From contig JAIWNE010000101.1 in the NCBI GenBank assembly GCA_025331445.1, forward strand, positions 57,966 through 121,965: 64,000 bases of DNA, in the 5' to 3' direction. How positions within the stretch are numbered: position 1 is the stretch's first letter; the number at the start of each line of letters is the position of its first letter. A program made the translations under genes and the position numbers. The stretch comes from Blakeslea trispora. Taxonomy: Eukaryota > Mucoromycota > Mucoromycetes > Mucorales > Choanephoraceae. The notes under the pieces were generated by a model, which saw only the letters and a program-made list of their open reading frames with translations, made no database searches and was not told where the DNA came from. Positions 11,549-23,553 of this stretch are shown piece by piece.

Positions 11549-14500
11549 ATGGATATTGACTTAAGTGATGAAGAGCAACCGTTGTTTAAACAAAATAACA
11601 ACCATGAGCTTATCAACCCAGATCAGCGTGAGCAGTCTGACTCAGAAGATGACTTTGGCCTTAGTTCTATGGCTGATCGAGATCAACTTGACGACCTGAA
11701 TATCCCTTCTCATATGAAAGATATTCTTCGTCTAACCAGTTACGATCCTTCTCTCAGCCGTTCATTCATAGACGATTCCGAATCAGACGACGATTCAGTT
11801 CTTGGTCAAGCACGTCAACAAGCTAACCGAGTTGATATCGATAAACTAAACAAGGAACTGGAATTAAGCAGAAACAAATTTAGAGATTTTGGTGAAGAAA
11901 AGGAAGAAGAACAACAGCCCGAAAAAGCAAAAGTCAAGAGACAAAAGAAGCCAAAAGAAAAAAAGAGAAAGAGAGACAGAAAGAGATTAAACGATAAAGA
12001 TGAGGATATACTTGAGGTAGCTGCCCGACAGAGAAGAGCAAATCGTTCTGCATTAGATGAACCAAGCGATGATTCTGAGGAAGAAGGGAAGCGACGAAAA
12101 AAAGACAAGAAGAGCGCTGGGCGTAAAACCAGAAAAAAGAACCGAGGACCTCTTGTGGACGAAAATGGAGAAGCTCTTATCTATCAAACGACAGGTCTTT
12201 TGGAGGATTCATCATCATCTGAAGACGAAAAAAGGCTTTCCAAAAAAGAAGAGTTGGAGATGCACCGAGAAAATGAACGTCTACGTAGAGCAGCAGAACA
12301 GAGAATCAAACCAGTCTACAACATCAAGACATTTGATGATCTCATCAATCGTCCTGCTCGTAAACGACTCGAAACGATCACTCAGTCACATACATTGCCC
12401 AAAGTCAAGAAAGAGCAGGTCAAGAGCGATTCAGACAGTGATCTTGAGATCACAAATGACCCTCGAAAGATTGCCGCTTCTCTTCTTTCCCCTGAACGCG
12501 CTCGATACCCCATTCCTAGCTGGTCTCCTGTTCGACCTGTCACTGCTAGTATGCGTGAGCACAACAGACGCATGTTGTCTCGCATGACCAACGAAAGCTA
12601 TCAGCATCGTATCAAGATGGAACAAGCTGCCAAAGCCAAGGGAAGATATACTACAGCAACAGAAAGAGCCAAACAACTATTGCAGCGGGAAAAGGATACC
12701 ATCATGATCAATCAACAAATTGACCAGCATTTTGAGAAAAACAACAACCGACTCAATCAAGACACAGACGATGAAGAAGAAGATGAGGATTACCAAGAAG
12801 AGGAAGACGAAGAAGAAGCACTCTCTGGCTCAGAAGATGAGATGCTTGTTGAAAGCTTGGATGATCAAGTACCAGATGATAAAAATCAAGTCAATATTAA
12901 GGATGACGAAAGTGATGAAGACAGTATGGCTTCTATGGCCTTTAGACGGTGGAAAAATAAAAAGATCAAAAAGTCCATCTTTGAAGAGGATGAAGATGAA
13001 GAGGATGAAGGACAAGATGTTCAGCCCAAAAAGAAACCTGCTCCTGCACATTCCATTGCCAATTTCTTTAAGTCAAAGGTAATGTCGTTAATTTATTGGT
13101 TGTCTCTTTATTTAACCCAATCTTCTCTTGTTTAGCAAACTGAAAGTGAAAAAATACCAGAAAAAGATGCGATTGAAGAAAAGCCTCTCAGTAGATTGGT
13201 CAGACGCAATAGTTTAGAGCAAGAAATGGATGAGATGGATGTGGATGAAGTCGAGACGACACACCAAAAGGCCTCCAAGCTTGAAACAAAGACATCGACT
13301 AAGCCCAAACAAAAAAATGACTATTTAGAAGAAGAAGCTGTTGAATCTGAAGATGAATTCTTTGGTGCTGCTGGTTCAGACGATGAGGGGGAAGAAAACT
13401 TGGACGAGTTTGAAAAGGACGATTTAGTTGTTGAACATAATGATGAAAATGTAGATGAAGAAGCCCTACGTGAAGCATTCAAGTAAGCAAGAAAACCTCT
13501 CTCTATAACCGATTTACTTGACATTTCTTTTTCATTATAGTAAGCACGATCAAGAGAGTGACAGTCATATGATTCAACGTCTCTTAACTGATATTACTGG
13601 TGGTGGACTTCGTAAACAAAAAGCAGCAGCAGAGGCCGGATTTATGCTGGACGATGTGGATATTTATGAAGACATGGATGATGATTTGATTGCCATCCGT
13701 CGGGCAGCAGCAGCAAGAAGACGTAGACTGCTAAAGGCCAAAGGCGGTGATCAAATGGAAAATCTATGTAAGTGTATCAGGCATGACTTGTCTTCCCCTA
13801 GTACAACATGTTTGCTGACACGACTGTTACCATAGTGAGCGATCCCAAGACTGCTGCCTTTGCTAAGGCTGCTCAAGTTGTTTCCGATGAAGTGGTAGGT
13901 GGTTTCTTGGATGAGGAAGAGGCGGCAGATTCAAGTGAAGAAAAAGAAGAGCAAAGCAAACCTGAGGAGATACTACCAGTCAAATCTTATGCTAAGCGTG
14001 TGATTGCGGCTGAAGAAGAGGATGAAGAAGATGAAGATGTGGATATGGAAGCTTCGGATGATGACAATGTTCTTGTTGTGGTAAAAAAAACTTATAGAAA
14101 AAAAAACTAGTTTGATTCTCTCTAACTTTTTCTCTTCTCCCTTTTAGGAGGAATACAACAATCCAATGATCATGGCTTCTCCTATGAGATTAGGTGGGCT
14201 GACTATGATGGAAGAAGAAGAGGGCTTCTTGATTGAAACAATGAAATCGCCACTTGATGTCAAGAAGGCCAAATCTATTTTCAACTCACCATCTAATACG
14301 GAACGTTTCCGAAGATTGATTGCCGAAACCAGCAGTGCTCTCAATGGTAATGGATCAGATTCCATGGGTGTTCGTATAGGTTTTGGATCAGTACAACGAG
14401 AAGGCAGCAGCACAAGCAGTCAATCAAAGGACAAGCAAGCAAAACCTATGGGTAGTATAGGTGAATTGTTTATGAACGATGCCGCATCAAAAGAAGAGAG

Positions 14501-14552
14501 AGTCAAGAAATCCAAGCTAAAGAACTTGAAGAAAAGCAATCTTTTTGAATAA
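11549..14552 (+). CDS. Mrc1/Claspin-like DNA replication checkpoint mediator
   Basis: The protein is expected to travel with the replisome and relay ATR/Mec1 signalling to the effector kinase. Exons are 11549-13078, 13136-13482, 13541-13767, 13836-14080 and 14148-14552, 917 residues, similar to yeast Mrc1 (about 1000-1100). It is highly acidic with Asp/Glu-Ser clusters and basic Lys-rich blocks. Residues about 590-720 carry the MRC1-like domain signature (VESEDEFFGAAGSDDEGEEN, then a KHDQESDSHMIQRLLTDI segment followed by GGGLRKQK). Near residues 500-507 the sequence SIANFFKSK resembles a PCNA-interacting (PIP) box lacking the usual Gln. A few S/T-Q sites are present (TITQSH, KSKQTESEK). Start: first ATG after the promoter cluster. 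The overall assignment rests on domain wording and composition. Confidence 0.87.
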
Positions 14553-14691
14553 CTGACACTGATTGAGTAGTGTAACTCTGTACATAACAATTGCATATTT
14601 ATAAAAAGAAAAGAGAGAAAAAGCTGATTTAAGCTTATTATATTCACACAAGGATTAGTTTATTGTATATTTGAGAGAAAAAGAATCTATT
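14553..14691. other. short convergent 3' spacer
   Basis: The 139 bp between the stop codons of the Mrc1-like and RasGEF genes hold only AT-rich sequence, likely with overlapping polyadenylation sites. Confidence 0.6.
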
Positions 14692-17600
14692 TTAAGGCTC
14701 GATTTCACGACTTAATTTCTGAATGGTATCCATATCTAAAGCTGGTACTTGAAGACAAGTGTTATATAGTGTCACATCAAGGGACGGATCAAAAGAGTAT
14801 CTGTTAGCCAGACTTTTGAACACCAACACACGTTTGATGACTGTAGCAGTGATTCGGTGCTTTCTGAAATGAACGAGTGGCTGCGATAGTACAACTGATT
14901 CTAGTTCGGTCTGATTGCTGCGTTTTATGTCTTGGTTAGGTGATGGTAAATAAGAAGGTAGTTCTGCATTAAACACAAGGTCAGACAGATAAATGCCCAG
15001 AAATGGAATACATCCACCAAATGGAAGCTTGATGGTCATTGAAGATTTCTTGCGTTTGCCATAGATTGAGCTATCTACTTCCACCTGAATCTCGGTGGGC
15101 GATTCGCCATATTCTTCAGCCACTTTGCTCATGCTATCACGGATATGTTTCCAATTCTTTGTGGGTGAAGTGAAGGTAGAGAGCTCTTGAAGTGTCTTCA
15201 TCTCCCTTTTGCTTACAAGTCCCCAAGTTCTTTCTAGTCTAGATACAGATGAAGATTGCAATCCAAGCAGAATTTGGAGCAAAGTAGAGAAATTACAATA
15301 ATCTTTACATTTCTGCAACAAAATCATTTAGTTTTTTTTTTTAAAGTACCAAATCTTTATGTAAATTTACCTTAGCCAATCGAATAAATTTCTCAATCAA
15401 CTTGACACGCTGATCCAGTTGTTTTGTTTGGACAATTTCGCTTGATACCCATTGACATACTGCATTAAATCGATTGATGGCTTTCTCGATGCCTCGCTCA
15501 GTCACATTGTTGTTACGTTCGTATTGTTGCTTCATACGCTTCTTTCGGGAAAATATGCCTTGTTGAAAATATCCAGGAGGCATATCGTGTTCTAGTTCAC
15601 AATCATAGCTGCTACTCTGAGGTCGATAAAGTGATGAAGCTGGCATTTTTGTCCATCGACAATCTACTAGTTCTTCCCAGTTGATATCATGTAAGATGGC
15701 CTTTTCAATCAGACAGAATTCTTTAGCCATCATAGAGGTCGAAATGCTCAGCACGATAGATCGTCTTTCGTGAGTCTGTAAATGTGTAGGCAGAGGAGGT
15801 GGTGACATGAGTGAGCCATAAGATGATTGGTTATTATCCAAATCAATTTCCATAATTCTTGATTTAGGTGTTGTTTGCTATATATTTATAGGTTTAAAAC
15901 AAGCTGGTTAGTTGATTTAAACTTGTCATAAAAAGACAATCTTACTGTAGAGAAATTAGATTCTATATGTTTAATTGGCTGCTCGTCATCTCTTGGAATC
16001 TTTTCAGAAGGCCGGTTCTGGTTGATAGGTGAGTTTATTTTCCATGTGTCAGATGAAGGAGTACCAGGTGACTGCTTTGGTTTTGCGTATGAAATGATTG
16101 AAGATGTTAGTAACGTCGAGTCTTCAATTTCACTATTGGGAGGACTGGTTGTAGATATGGGTGGCAACGGCTTTGTTTTGCGGTCCAATCGACGGAAAGG
16201 TCTAGCTTTTCCTAAACTGTTGGTTCCCATCGGCTGCTGCTGCATCAGTTTTTCATGTGATTGATGTTGTTGTTGTTGATAAGTAGAATGCATTCCTTTA
16301 GGTTCGCTGAAGCTTCTGATAAAGGAAGTATTGGCAGCCTTCTTACTCTCTGATGATATTGATGAATTAGGTTTAGCTTGTACTTGGTTGATATTTGATT
16401 GAGACATGTAAGATATTTCGGGTGTAGAAGAAGCTGAAGGTATAGCCAGCTGAGCTCTGTAGAAAGATTTGGGACGAGTTGAAGACGATTCATGTTGTCC
16501 CTGTTCAAACAGTGCTTTCTCTGATTGATCCGCAAGAGATTCGTCTGGAAGGTAATTGTTATAATCTTCATGTCTGCTACGAAGGCTTGCTTGCGACAGA
16601 CTATCATCATCGCTATCTTCATCATCTTCATCATCATCTTCATCATCATCTTCGTATTCTGAAACATCTGATGTACCTGGACTAATTAAACTTTCTAGAG
16701 AGTCATCAGTGATATGGCTAGCAGACATATCCGGATTCTTGTTTGGTGTTGTTTGTTCTTTTTGTTTAATGTTGTTCCATTCTTTGGTGGCACTGTTGTT
16801 ACTGTCATCCAAGCTGTACATGTTGTGCGATGTAGGGCTGTTGATGCCACTATTGTTCATTGGTGGGTTACTGACGCAAGACGAGACAGAGGAACCGCGG
16901 CGACGATGTCCTTCAGAAAAGGAACTAGCTGCTTTTGAAGATGAAGAAGGTGGGTAATTACCAATCACAACTACCAACGGTGCGTCTTTATCTCGAACTG
17001 CAGTATTGCTACTATGACGGGCATCAACATGAACTCCAGTGACTATATCTAGCGTCTTTTGGCGAATACTGTTATGTGCTAATTTTTCTTTGACCATCGC
17101 ATTGACTTTTTCTTGTGCATATGTAGGCGGAGGAGGTCCAATCACTTGCACACGTTTTGATGAAGAAGAGGCATAATACACTTTTTTTAATCGGCGAACA
17201 ACACGCTTGAGCCCTTTGATGATGCGTTGATCTCGAGGTGATTGCTGAATGACAGGATGGATGGCATTTGATTTAAGAATTCTGTAAGCACTATACGAAG
17301 ATCTTTGCTAGGTACAAAATCATGAAGAAAATAATTCAGTAACCAATGACGCATAACAACAAAAGTTCTAAGAGGATCCAAAAAAAAAAGGGTTATCACC
17401 TATATTGAATAAAGTTACATAAGCAACATATTGGCAATCATACCTTATTCTGACTACGCATCGTTTTTCTTCGTTTTCTTCCAAACTCCATTTAAATCTT
17501 AAAATCAGCAATTTACACAATTGAAGTGGTGTCATGAATACTCGAAATATTAAAAAGAAATCAGTCATGAATGTATAATCTATTCAACATCAATTAATGT

Positions 17601-18401
17601 CTTGCTTTTGCATTTTCTTATAATAAAAAAAAGAATAGAAGAGAGAGTCAACCAACCCAGCGAAATGGTAAGTTTTTCGACCAGTTTCTCGATAGTTGCT
17701 GCTTCAATCACCTGAAAAACTGGTTCTTCTTGAGAACTAAGAGTCTGGACACTACTGGATTTCTTTTTTAGCTTTAAGCTGGATGTTAAAATGTGCTGAG
17801 GTGATGTCCATTTGACACGTTGATATTGACGGTGCTGTTTATCGTTTTCTGAAGAAGGAGCATTGACTGGTACAGTTGTTTGTTGTCTAGTGCCCCATAA
17901 AATAATATTCGGATCATCATCAGACTCGACCAAGTCAAATAAGGTGAATGGGTAGTCTGAAAGATCTGCTGGTAGAGTTATCAATTCATCTGATGGTTCA
18001 GCGCGCTTGATCTGGATATGTTCCTGTTTTTTCCTCTCTACTTCGGGCCAGAGGTCGCCGAACTCACTGACAATGGGAATTGTAGGTAATGATTGTTGAT
18101 GAGGTAATGCTCGTAATGATTGTTGCTGTTCTTGATGTGGTGACTGTATCACCATTGTGTTACTCTTAATACTGGTGTAACTCTTCTTACTAGCGTTTCT
18201 CTGAACTGGTCTGAATCCAGAAGTGGGTGTTGAAGAAGCAGTAAAGTCTTCGTCTTCTTCTGTATTCCAGAAAATCTTAGATTCTGTATACTCTCGTACA
18301 CCAAATACAGTTGCCAACGCGGCTCTCTCCATGCCACCATCACTTGTATCATTGCGAAATTCGACAGGAATAAGTGAGTTACTTCTTTTTCTTACAGACA
18401 T
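14692..18401 (-). CDS. Ras guanine-nucleotide exchange factor (RasGEF_N + RasGEF), with an apparent frameshift
   Basis: The protein should activate a Ras-type GTPase by GDP release. Minus-strand exons are 17657-18401, 17444-17579, 15946-17367, 15371-15877 and 14692-15312, about 1143 residues. The N-terminal half is disordered. RasGEF_N runs across exons 1-3 (FMTDFFLIFRVFMTPLQLCK, TFVVMRHWLLNYFLHDFV, then SPRDQRIIKGLKRVVRRLKK). A long Ser-rich, acidic linker follows (an Asp/Glu run near 16610-16660). The catalytic RasGEF domain fills exons 4-5 (INRFNAVCQWVSSEIV, LTWG-like RLERTWGLV, CIPFLGIYLSDLVF). Within exon 3 the frame changes near 17253-17266 with no plausible intron; exon lengths sum to one base short of a multiple of three. 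It may be a sequencing or assembly error, a pseudogene, or an unusual short intron. Confidence 0.85.
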
Positions 18402-18816
18402 AATTGCTGTCTATATCTTTCTGTTGATAAATTAAAAAAAGGCGGGGATAAGGTGAAAGAGAAGAGGTCAAAGAGAGTTTGGAGAAAATCAAAGAAGATG
18501 TATAGAAATAAAGTGGTGATAAGATGAAAGAAAGAAGGTAGAAAAAAGAAAAAGAACAATTTAATATTTTAAATTTATTGGTAATGTATACAAGTTATTT
18601 TCGGGCAGACAAATACAAGTTCTTGAACAAAGATAAAAGTAAAAGAAAAAATAAGCGCCCAATTTGTATTGAATACTGGTTTTTAACTTAGATTTTGGCG
18701 TTTGTATCAACTTATATCTTTTGTCACCATTGATTTCGTTGAATTTTGTATAATAGATTCTAAGAAATAATTACGTACAACAAAAGCAGTTTGTCTTTAG
18801 GAAACACGGTCTTTGT
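18402..18816. other. intergenic, RasGEF promoter side
   Basis: Purine-rich sequence (GAAAGAGAAGAGG-type) immediately upstream of the RasGEF ATG is probably its leader on the minus strand. Nothing else is recognisable before the transposase remnant. Confidence 0.55.
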
Positions 18817-19812
18817 TCAAAGCATCTCTTCTTCACCTATACATCTGTTAAAGAAAGTCAAGGATTGTCTTATCCAGTCTTTACAATCTCCAGAAGAAAT
18901 TATAGCTGCTGATTCTTTGCAGTAACTCTTCATGGTGGCGCAATTAATGTGTTTTGACATTGTGCTTTAACTTTGAAAAGAGCCCCTCGACGGGATTCAA
19001 GAAGGGAAACCAAGCAGGGAATTTTAGTAAATGGTATCCTGCAGTGATCAACTTATTTATTGCGTTGATGCCATGAATGGACGCATTGTCAAAGATCACA
19101 TAGTATCCTTACATACACCGTTGATTTATGTATCGAATAAGAGTATCAATGAAATCATCAAACTGTTCTTGTCTTTTTTTACCTCTGTTGCAATGTACAG
19201 CCGAAAGTTCTAGACCAGTGTGGCTCATCGCCGCAAACACAGTAATGCTTTTGTCTTTTGCAGAAGCGAGCAGCTTGATTCTTGCAGAATAACCTCGTCT
19301 TTGTCGAGCTTGGGTTCTGTTGATGAACAGATTGAACCCAGTTTTATCAATAAAGATGCAATTCTGCAGATAGAATACTCGTTGCTCTTCATTGATCTTG
19401 GTACAGTATTCATGCCGTAGCGTCCTGATTTCTTATGAACCCCTTCCAATAGGGTATATTTGTGTCTTCAGTGCGAAACGAAGTTTTTCTTTGACAAGCT
19501 CGCTTAATTTCAACTTTTTCTTCCAAGGGTTTCTCAATGAACAGGCAATGTCGTTCTTTTATAGTTGGAGGTGCTGTTCTATCTCGATATTTCAAAGAGG
19601 GCATTTCTCAGTTGTCTGCTTCTTCGCATCTTTATGGGAGATAAACAACTTCCAAATTTCTTTGGTCATCTTTTTGTATGAGCCTCTCTTGGAAACATTT
19701 TTGGTTACCGGTACTCGTACTCGAGATGCTGTAGACATCTGCAAGATACATCCTTAATAATAAAGTAATACTTACAGTTTTCTGAAGATAGATCAGTGGG
19801 TTTAGTGGCCAT
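18817..19812 (-). pseudogene. decayed DDE-superfamily (IS630/Tc1-mariner-like) transposase
   Basis: Conceptual translation of the minus strand in shifting frames gives a recognisable DDE transposase: an N-terminal basic segment (SKRGSYKKMTKEIWKLF), the first catalytic block NCIFIDKTGFNLFINRT, where FIDET-like is expected, then RQRRGYSA, ITVFAAMSHTGLEL, the second block VIFDNASIHG, and the third LLKFPAWFPFLNPVEG. The tail reads DWIRQSLTFFNRCIGEEE and ends at a stop at 18817-18819. At least three in-frame stops or frame changes interrupt it (after EKCP near 19600, after NQRCM near 19110, and after NVKTH near 18945). A possible 5' exon begins at the ATG at 19812 (MATKPTDLSS) with a GTAAGT donor and CAG acceptor. 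No terminal inverted repeats were found. Confidence 0.75.
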
Positions 19813-20263
19813 AGCAGAGTAGCAGGTTTCTTAGCTGCTTTTTTTTTTTCGAGAAAATATTTTTGATAGATGAATTGCTATCAGAATACTTACTTCTACT
19901 CCTTTCATAAATTGAAATGATTCCTGCTTCATGTGTTCCAGATTCGTCTTTATAGAAATTTCTCAAATGTGTCTTGAGTGATCACTATCTTTACAGACAA
20001 TGCGAAGGTAATAAGATACAATAAGGTCTTTGTTCAAATTTCGAGAATAAAACAAGTAAACTCTAAAGGCAATACTCAATTTTTCCGAGAACAGTTGTTA
20101 GAAATACACAGAAGATGCATTTTCAATAGACACAACACATCAAGAGGTTTCTTATAACTCTTCCAAGCCAGCTCAAGATATGTTTGAGAGTGAAGATATG
20201 ACCATTGTGTGAGTTTCACGATATATACATCACGTATGCGCTACACAGTATTTATTTGAGTAA
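19813..20263. other. intergenic, probable remnant of the same transposable element
   Basis: About 450 bp of AT-rich sequence lies between the transposase remnant and the 3' end of the Sls1-like gene. No gene and no inverted-repeat terminus are visible. Confidence 0.45.
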
Positions 20264-22667
20264 TCAAACTGAATATTTCCATTTCTGAGCCAGTTGATCT
20301 AGAACGGCTGAGAAAGAGGACCATCTATGAGGTGATTGTGTTTCTTCTAAGGTAGTTGGATCAACAGATTTAACCTAGAGCAGAAAATGTATGGATTAAG
20401 TTGCAAGACTCTTTTTATCAGATGCAAATGCAAACATACCTTGAGTTCTGTCCGTCTAGTTTGCTGGTCTTGTTGCTCAATATGGTCAATGCTGACCAAG
20501 GCATTGTCAAGAATGTATTGCTTCTTATTAATGAATGTTACATCGGTAAGCACTAGGCCTTCAAATGTTGCAGGTGCGTTTAATTCACTGTAACTGAAAT
20601 GAAGTTAGGCCCTTTGCGCGTCTTTCCTTTTTTTGATTAGACTGCTTTCATTCAGAATATAAATTACCTAAGCAATTGACATTTATCAGCTAAGGCTTCA
20701 AATTCAGGTTGTAGAGAGACGGACTCCTTGGCGTACAATCGAATGTCAACATTACTATAACCGATAAGGATCATGTTTAATTACTTGTTCTGTTTATCGT
20801 TTCCTTCTCTCTTTCTTTTTCTTTACCCATGAACACCTAATATATCCATGACTGATCGCTTCTTTTCTCCTGTCATTGACTTGAGTGTGATATTGCCATG
20901 ATCATTCAAGACAAACTCTAGTCTAAGTCTTTGTAAGTCTGCTGAGTCAACATGAGGATAGTTGACAAGCAACGATTGATCTACATAGTCAACTTGCACC
21001 AATCGTTGATGATATTTGTTGTCTTGTATTAAAGGTATAAGTGATGAAGTTAACAGACGAGGCGGTATTCTATTTTAGGAAGATAAAAGTGTCAAAATTA
21101 GATCTTGTGTATGTGTAATCCCAAAATACAAAAAAAAAAAGAGAAAAAGAATAATTGTTACATATTGTGAAATAATGTTCTACTGTTGCACAAGTTGGAC
21201 AGTGTGCTTCTATCAATTGAGTTGCAGCCACTATCATTCATCGTGCGTGGTTGCTGGAACAAGAGATAGCCAAATCTAAATCACGTTTTTCCCCTTTTGT
21301 TTTCAGAATGTTTGGTATGTACTGCGTAGTGATGTGCTAACTTACCTGGCATCCATTGTAATATTATCTAGTTGATCAAAGGGCTTTAACAGAGTTTTGC
21401 TAATTTGGTCAAATGAACCAATGCTACAGAAAGAAAGAATAAAAGAAAGGGTTTAGTAAGTTATCATAAAAAAATGCGTACTTTTTTCTGTTGCTCTCTC
21501 TCTCTCTCTCTCTCTCTCTTTTCTTACCTTTCTCCATCCATAAGCTGGTATTCACTTTGCGATTTCTCGTGCTGATTGGTTTGAATGCGATTCCAGTAAA
21601 ACTTCTTATCAAACAAGGACATTGAAGATAGATCATGGAAAGGTAGTCGAGTAAGTTTATCGTAGTTGGTTACAGCAGTCTTATTTGATGTATCTAGAGC
21701 CTTTTTACCAGCTGCACCTGTCTAGTGACATTGATTGATCCTTAGTTGTCTGTATAGATTCTCTCTCTCTCTTATCCTTACCTTTGTTAAGAACAAGCTT
21801 AAAAGTCTCTTGGCATGATCCATAGACTTATTTGACAAACTAGCTAAATCAAGCTAAAGATGGCCAATACATAAATACAAATTACAATGAACTTTGCGTG
21901 TTACTTGCCTTGTTTTCTTTCATTGAAATAAATGTACCGGCTACTTTAGAAATAGCAGGTAAAGCCTGTTCGATCTGTGACTGTAGTTGCTCATCATGCG
22001 CAGACTCTTTTGGCAACTCCACGTATTCATGCTGAATAGTCAAATAAGCCTGAATGTCCTTCTTTGTTTCTTTTACTTCTTCTGGCAGACCTTCAATGAT
22101 ACATTTGTCATTCTCAATGTCGATAATAATATTCACATTGTTCTTTTTTTCAATTGAGCGAATAGTATTGCCATTATCTCCAATAATAAAGAACAGCTCT
22201 TCTTTTGAAGAGGATAATGCGTCTTTCACAAGCAATTTCTGTCGCGACAGCCTTTCTTTATTCAGCTGCTCTTGTGTACTAATACCCCATTGTTGATTAA
22301 TCACTTGAGTCAGCAATTTGTCTTTAGTTGAGCTCTTTTTGACAGGTGCTTGTTTTGCTTCCAAATAATCACGGAGTTGGCGCACAGTAAAAGCATTCGA
22401 CATATTGTTCCGCAAACTATCCATTTTCTTTGTAGTCAGGATCTTTTTGTTCAAAGGCTTGAATGTCTCGACTGATTCAAGCAAGATATCTTTGCTTTCC
22501 TCTACAATAGATCGCTTTTGTAAAGGCTTTTCGATCTCGGACAAGATCTCTTGAAGTTTCTCATCGGACAGCAAGCGTGGTTGCGAATAAGAGATAGATC
22601 GTTTGTTGATCGATAATGTGTGCTTTTTTGCTGCCGAGATCAGTTGGTTTCTTAGATAATTTGACAT
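20264..22667 (-). CDS. mitochondrial Sls1-like protein with KH domain
   Basis: Yeast Sls1 is an inner-membrane protein coupling mitochondrial transcription to translation; I assign this gene to that family. Minus-strand exons are 21909-22667, 21782-21853, 21528-21721, 21346-21423, 21162-21230, 20827-21069, 20668-20754, 20440-20587 and 20264-20374: nine exons, 586 residues, all phases consistent. The N-terminus (MSNYLRNQLISAAKKH, then NKRSISYSQ) is a basic, Ser-rich mitochondrial presequence. A SAP/SLS1-N-like segment follows (NAFTVRQLRDYLEAK), then a KH module (FFIIGDNGNTIRSIEKKNNV, EGLPEEVKETKKDIQAYL). The C-terminal half reads RLRLEFVLNDHGNITLKS. The first intron must use a GC donor (GCAAGT at 21908-21903). 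The start at 22667 is the first ATG; a longer frame uses non-ATG codons. Confidence 0.82.
21491..21520. repeat. (CT)n microsatellite in an Sls1-like gene intron
   Basis: A perfect CT dinucleotide run lies just downstream of the donor of intron 3; on the transcribed strand it reads (GA)n. Confidence 0.9.
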
Positions 22668-23553
22668 GAAAGATACTGACAGAGAAAATATATACAGCAA
22701 GAAAGAAAAAAAATTACAAGCATTTTAGTTCAACGCCAGGGTCGCTTCTGCAAGAGCACAAAAAAAAAAGAAAAGAGTTTTCTTATTGGCTATTAAATCT
22801 TTCAAGTTTTTTTTTCTCGATAAAAGCGATACTTTAAGCTTGTTGATGCATAAAGTTGTCTTTAGCATATCTCTGGCAAAAATAAAACGCAACTCATTCA
22901 TATTGAGATGAAAGGCTAATCATAGAAAGACATAAGTTGGACATGCAAATTATCTGATTTTGATATACAAAAAAAAAAAGGTTTCTTGTCATAAACACAC
23001 ACAATACACTCTTTTCCTAATTTAGGCAATGTAGCTACCTTGTATCACTCATCTGTCATCACAGATATGTTTCCATCGTTGTTGTTGCCACTCTTTTGAG
23101 CTCTCACATTTCGTGCGCAAAGGGAAGGATTTAAAGAAAAAAAAAAGCAAGTATAGTGTATGTGGCTTATTGTTATTTAATTTTATGAGGTCATTTTGCC
23201 CATCATATCACCTCCTTTTTTATGTAGATTTGCTAATCATAGTGCTCTTTCTCTTGTAAAAATGTTCATTATGCTACCTTTATCTTATTGTACTGAGGTT
23301 CATTAGAACACGATCAGATTTTATGCAAAGTAGACTCCGGTTAAATGATGCCCGGGATTCGTCCGGTCAAAATGGCTTCAACCAATCATAATAGAACAGA
23401 TATTATGAAAGAGTAAGAGGAAGAGAGGGGTGTAACAATGTTAAAATCTTTATCTCTTTCTCTCTCTCTTTTTCTTCTTCTTTCTTTTGATCAAGAAAAC
23501 AAAAGAGGGACCAATACAAGAAAAAGTGTCCGTTTACAAAAGCATATATTATA
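22668..23553. other. divergent promoter region
   Basis: This 886-bp spacer separates the divergent Sls1-like and J-protein genes. CCAAT boxes occur in both orientations (accaatcat near 23381, attggctatt near 22784), consistent with a shared bidirectional promoter, plus a GC-richer patch at 23338-23371. The CT-rich stretch at 23450-23485 probably is the J-protein leader. No gene is visible. Confidence 0.5.

Noticed and set aside
16245..16667. 140-codon minus-strand frame
   Set aside because: Alternate frame inside the Ser/Asp-rich linker of the RasGEF gene; no independent signals.
18808..20038. 14-bp direct repeat (ggtctttgttcaaa at 18808 and 20025) as a target-site duplication of the transposase element
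   Set aside because: The left copy lies within the transposase C-terminal coding remnant, so it cannot be flanking target DNA; likely chance.
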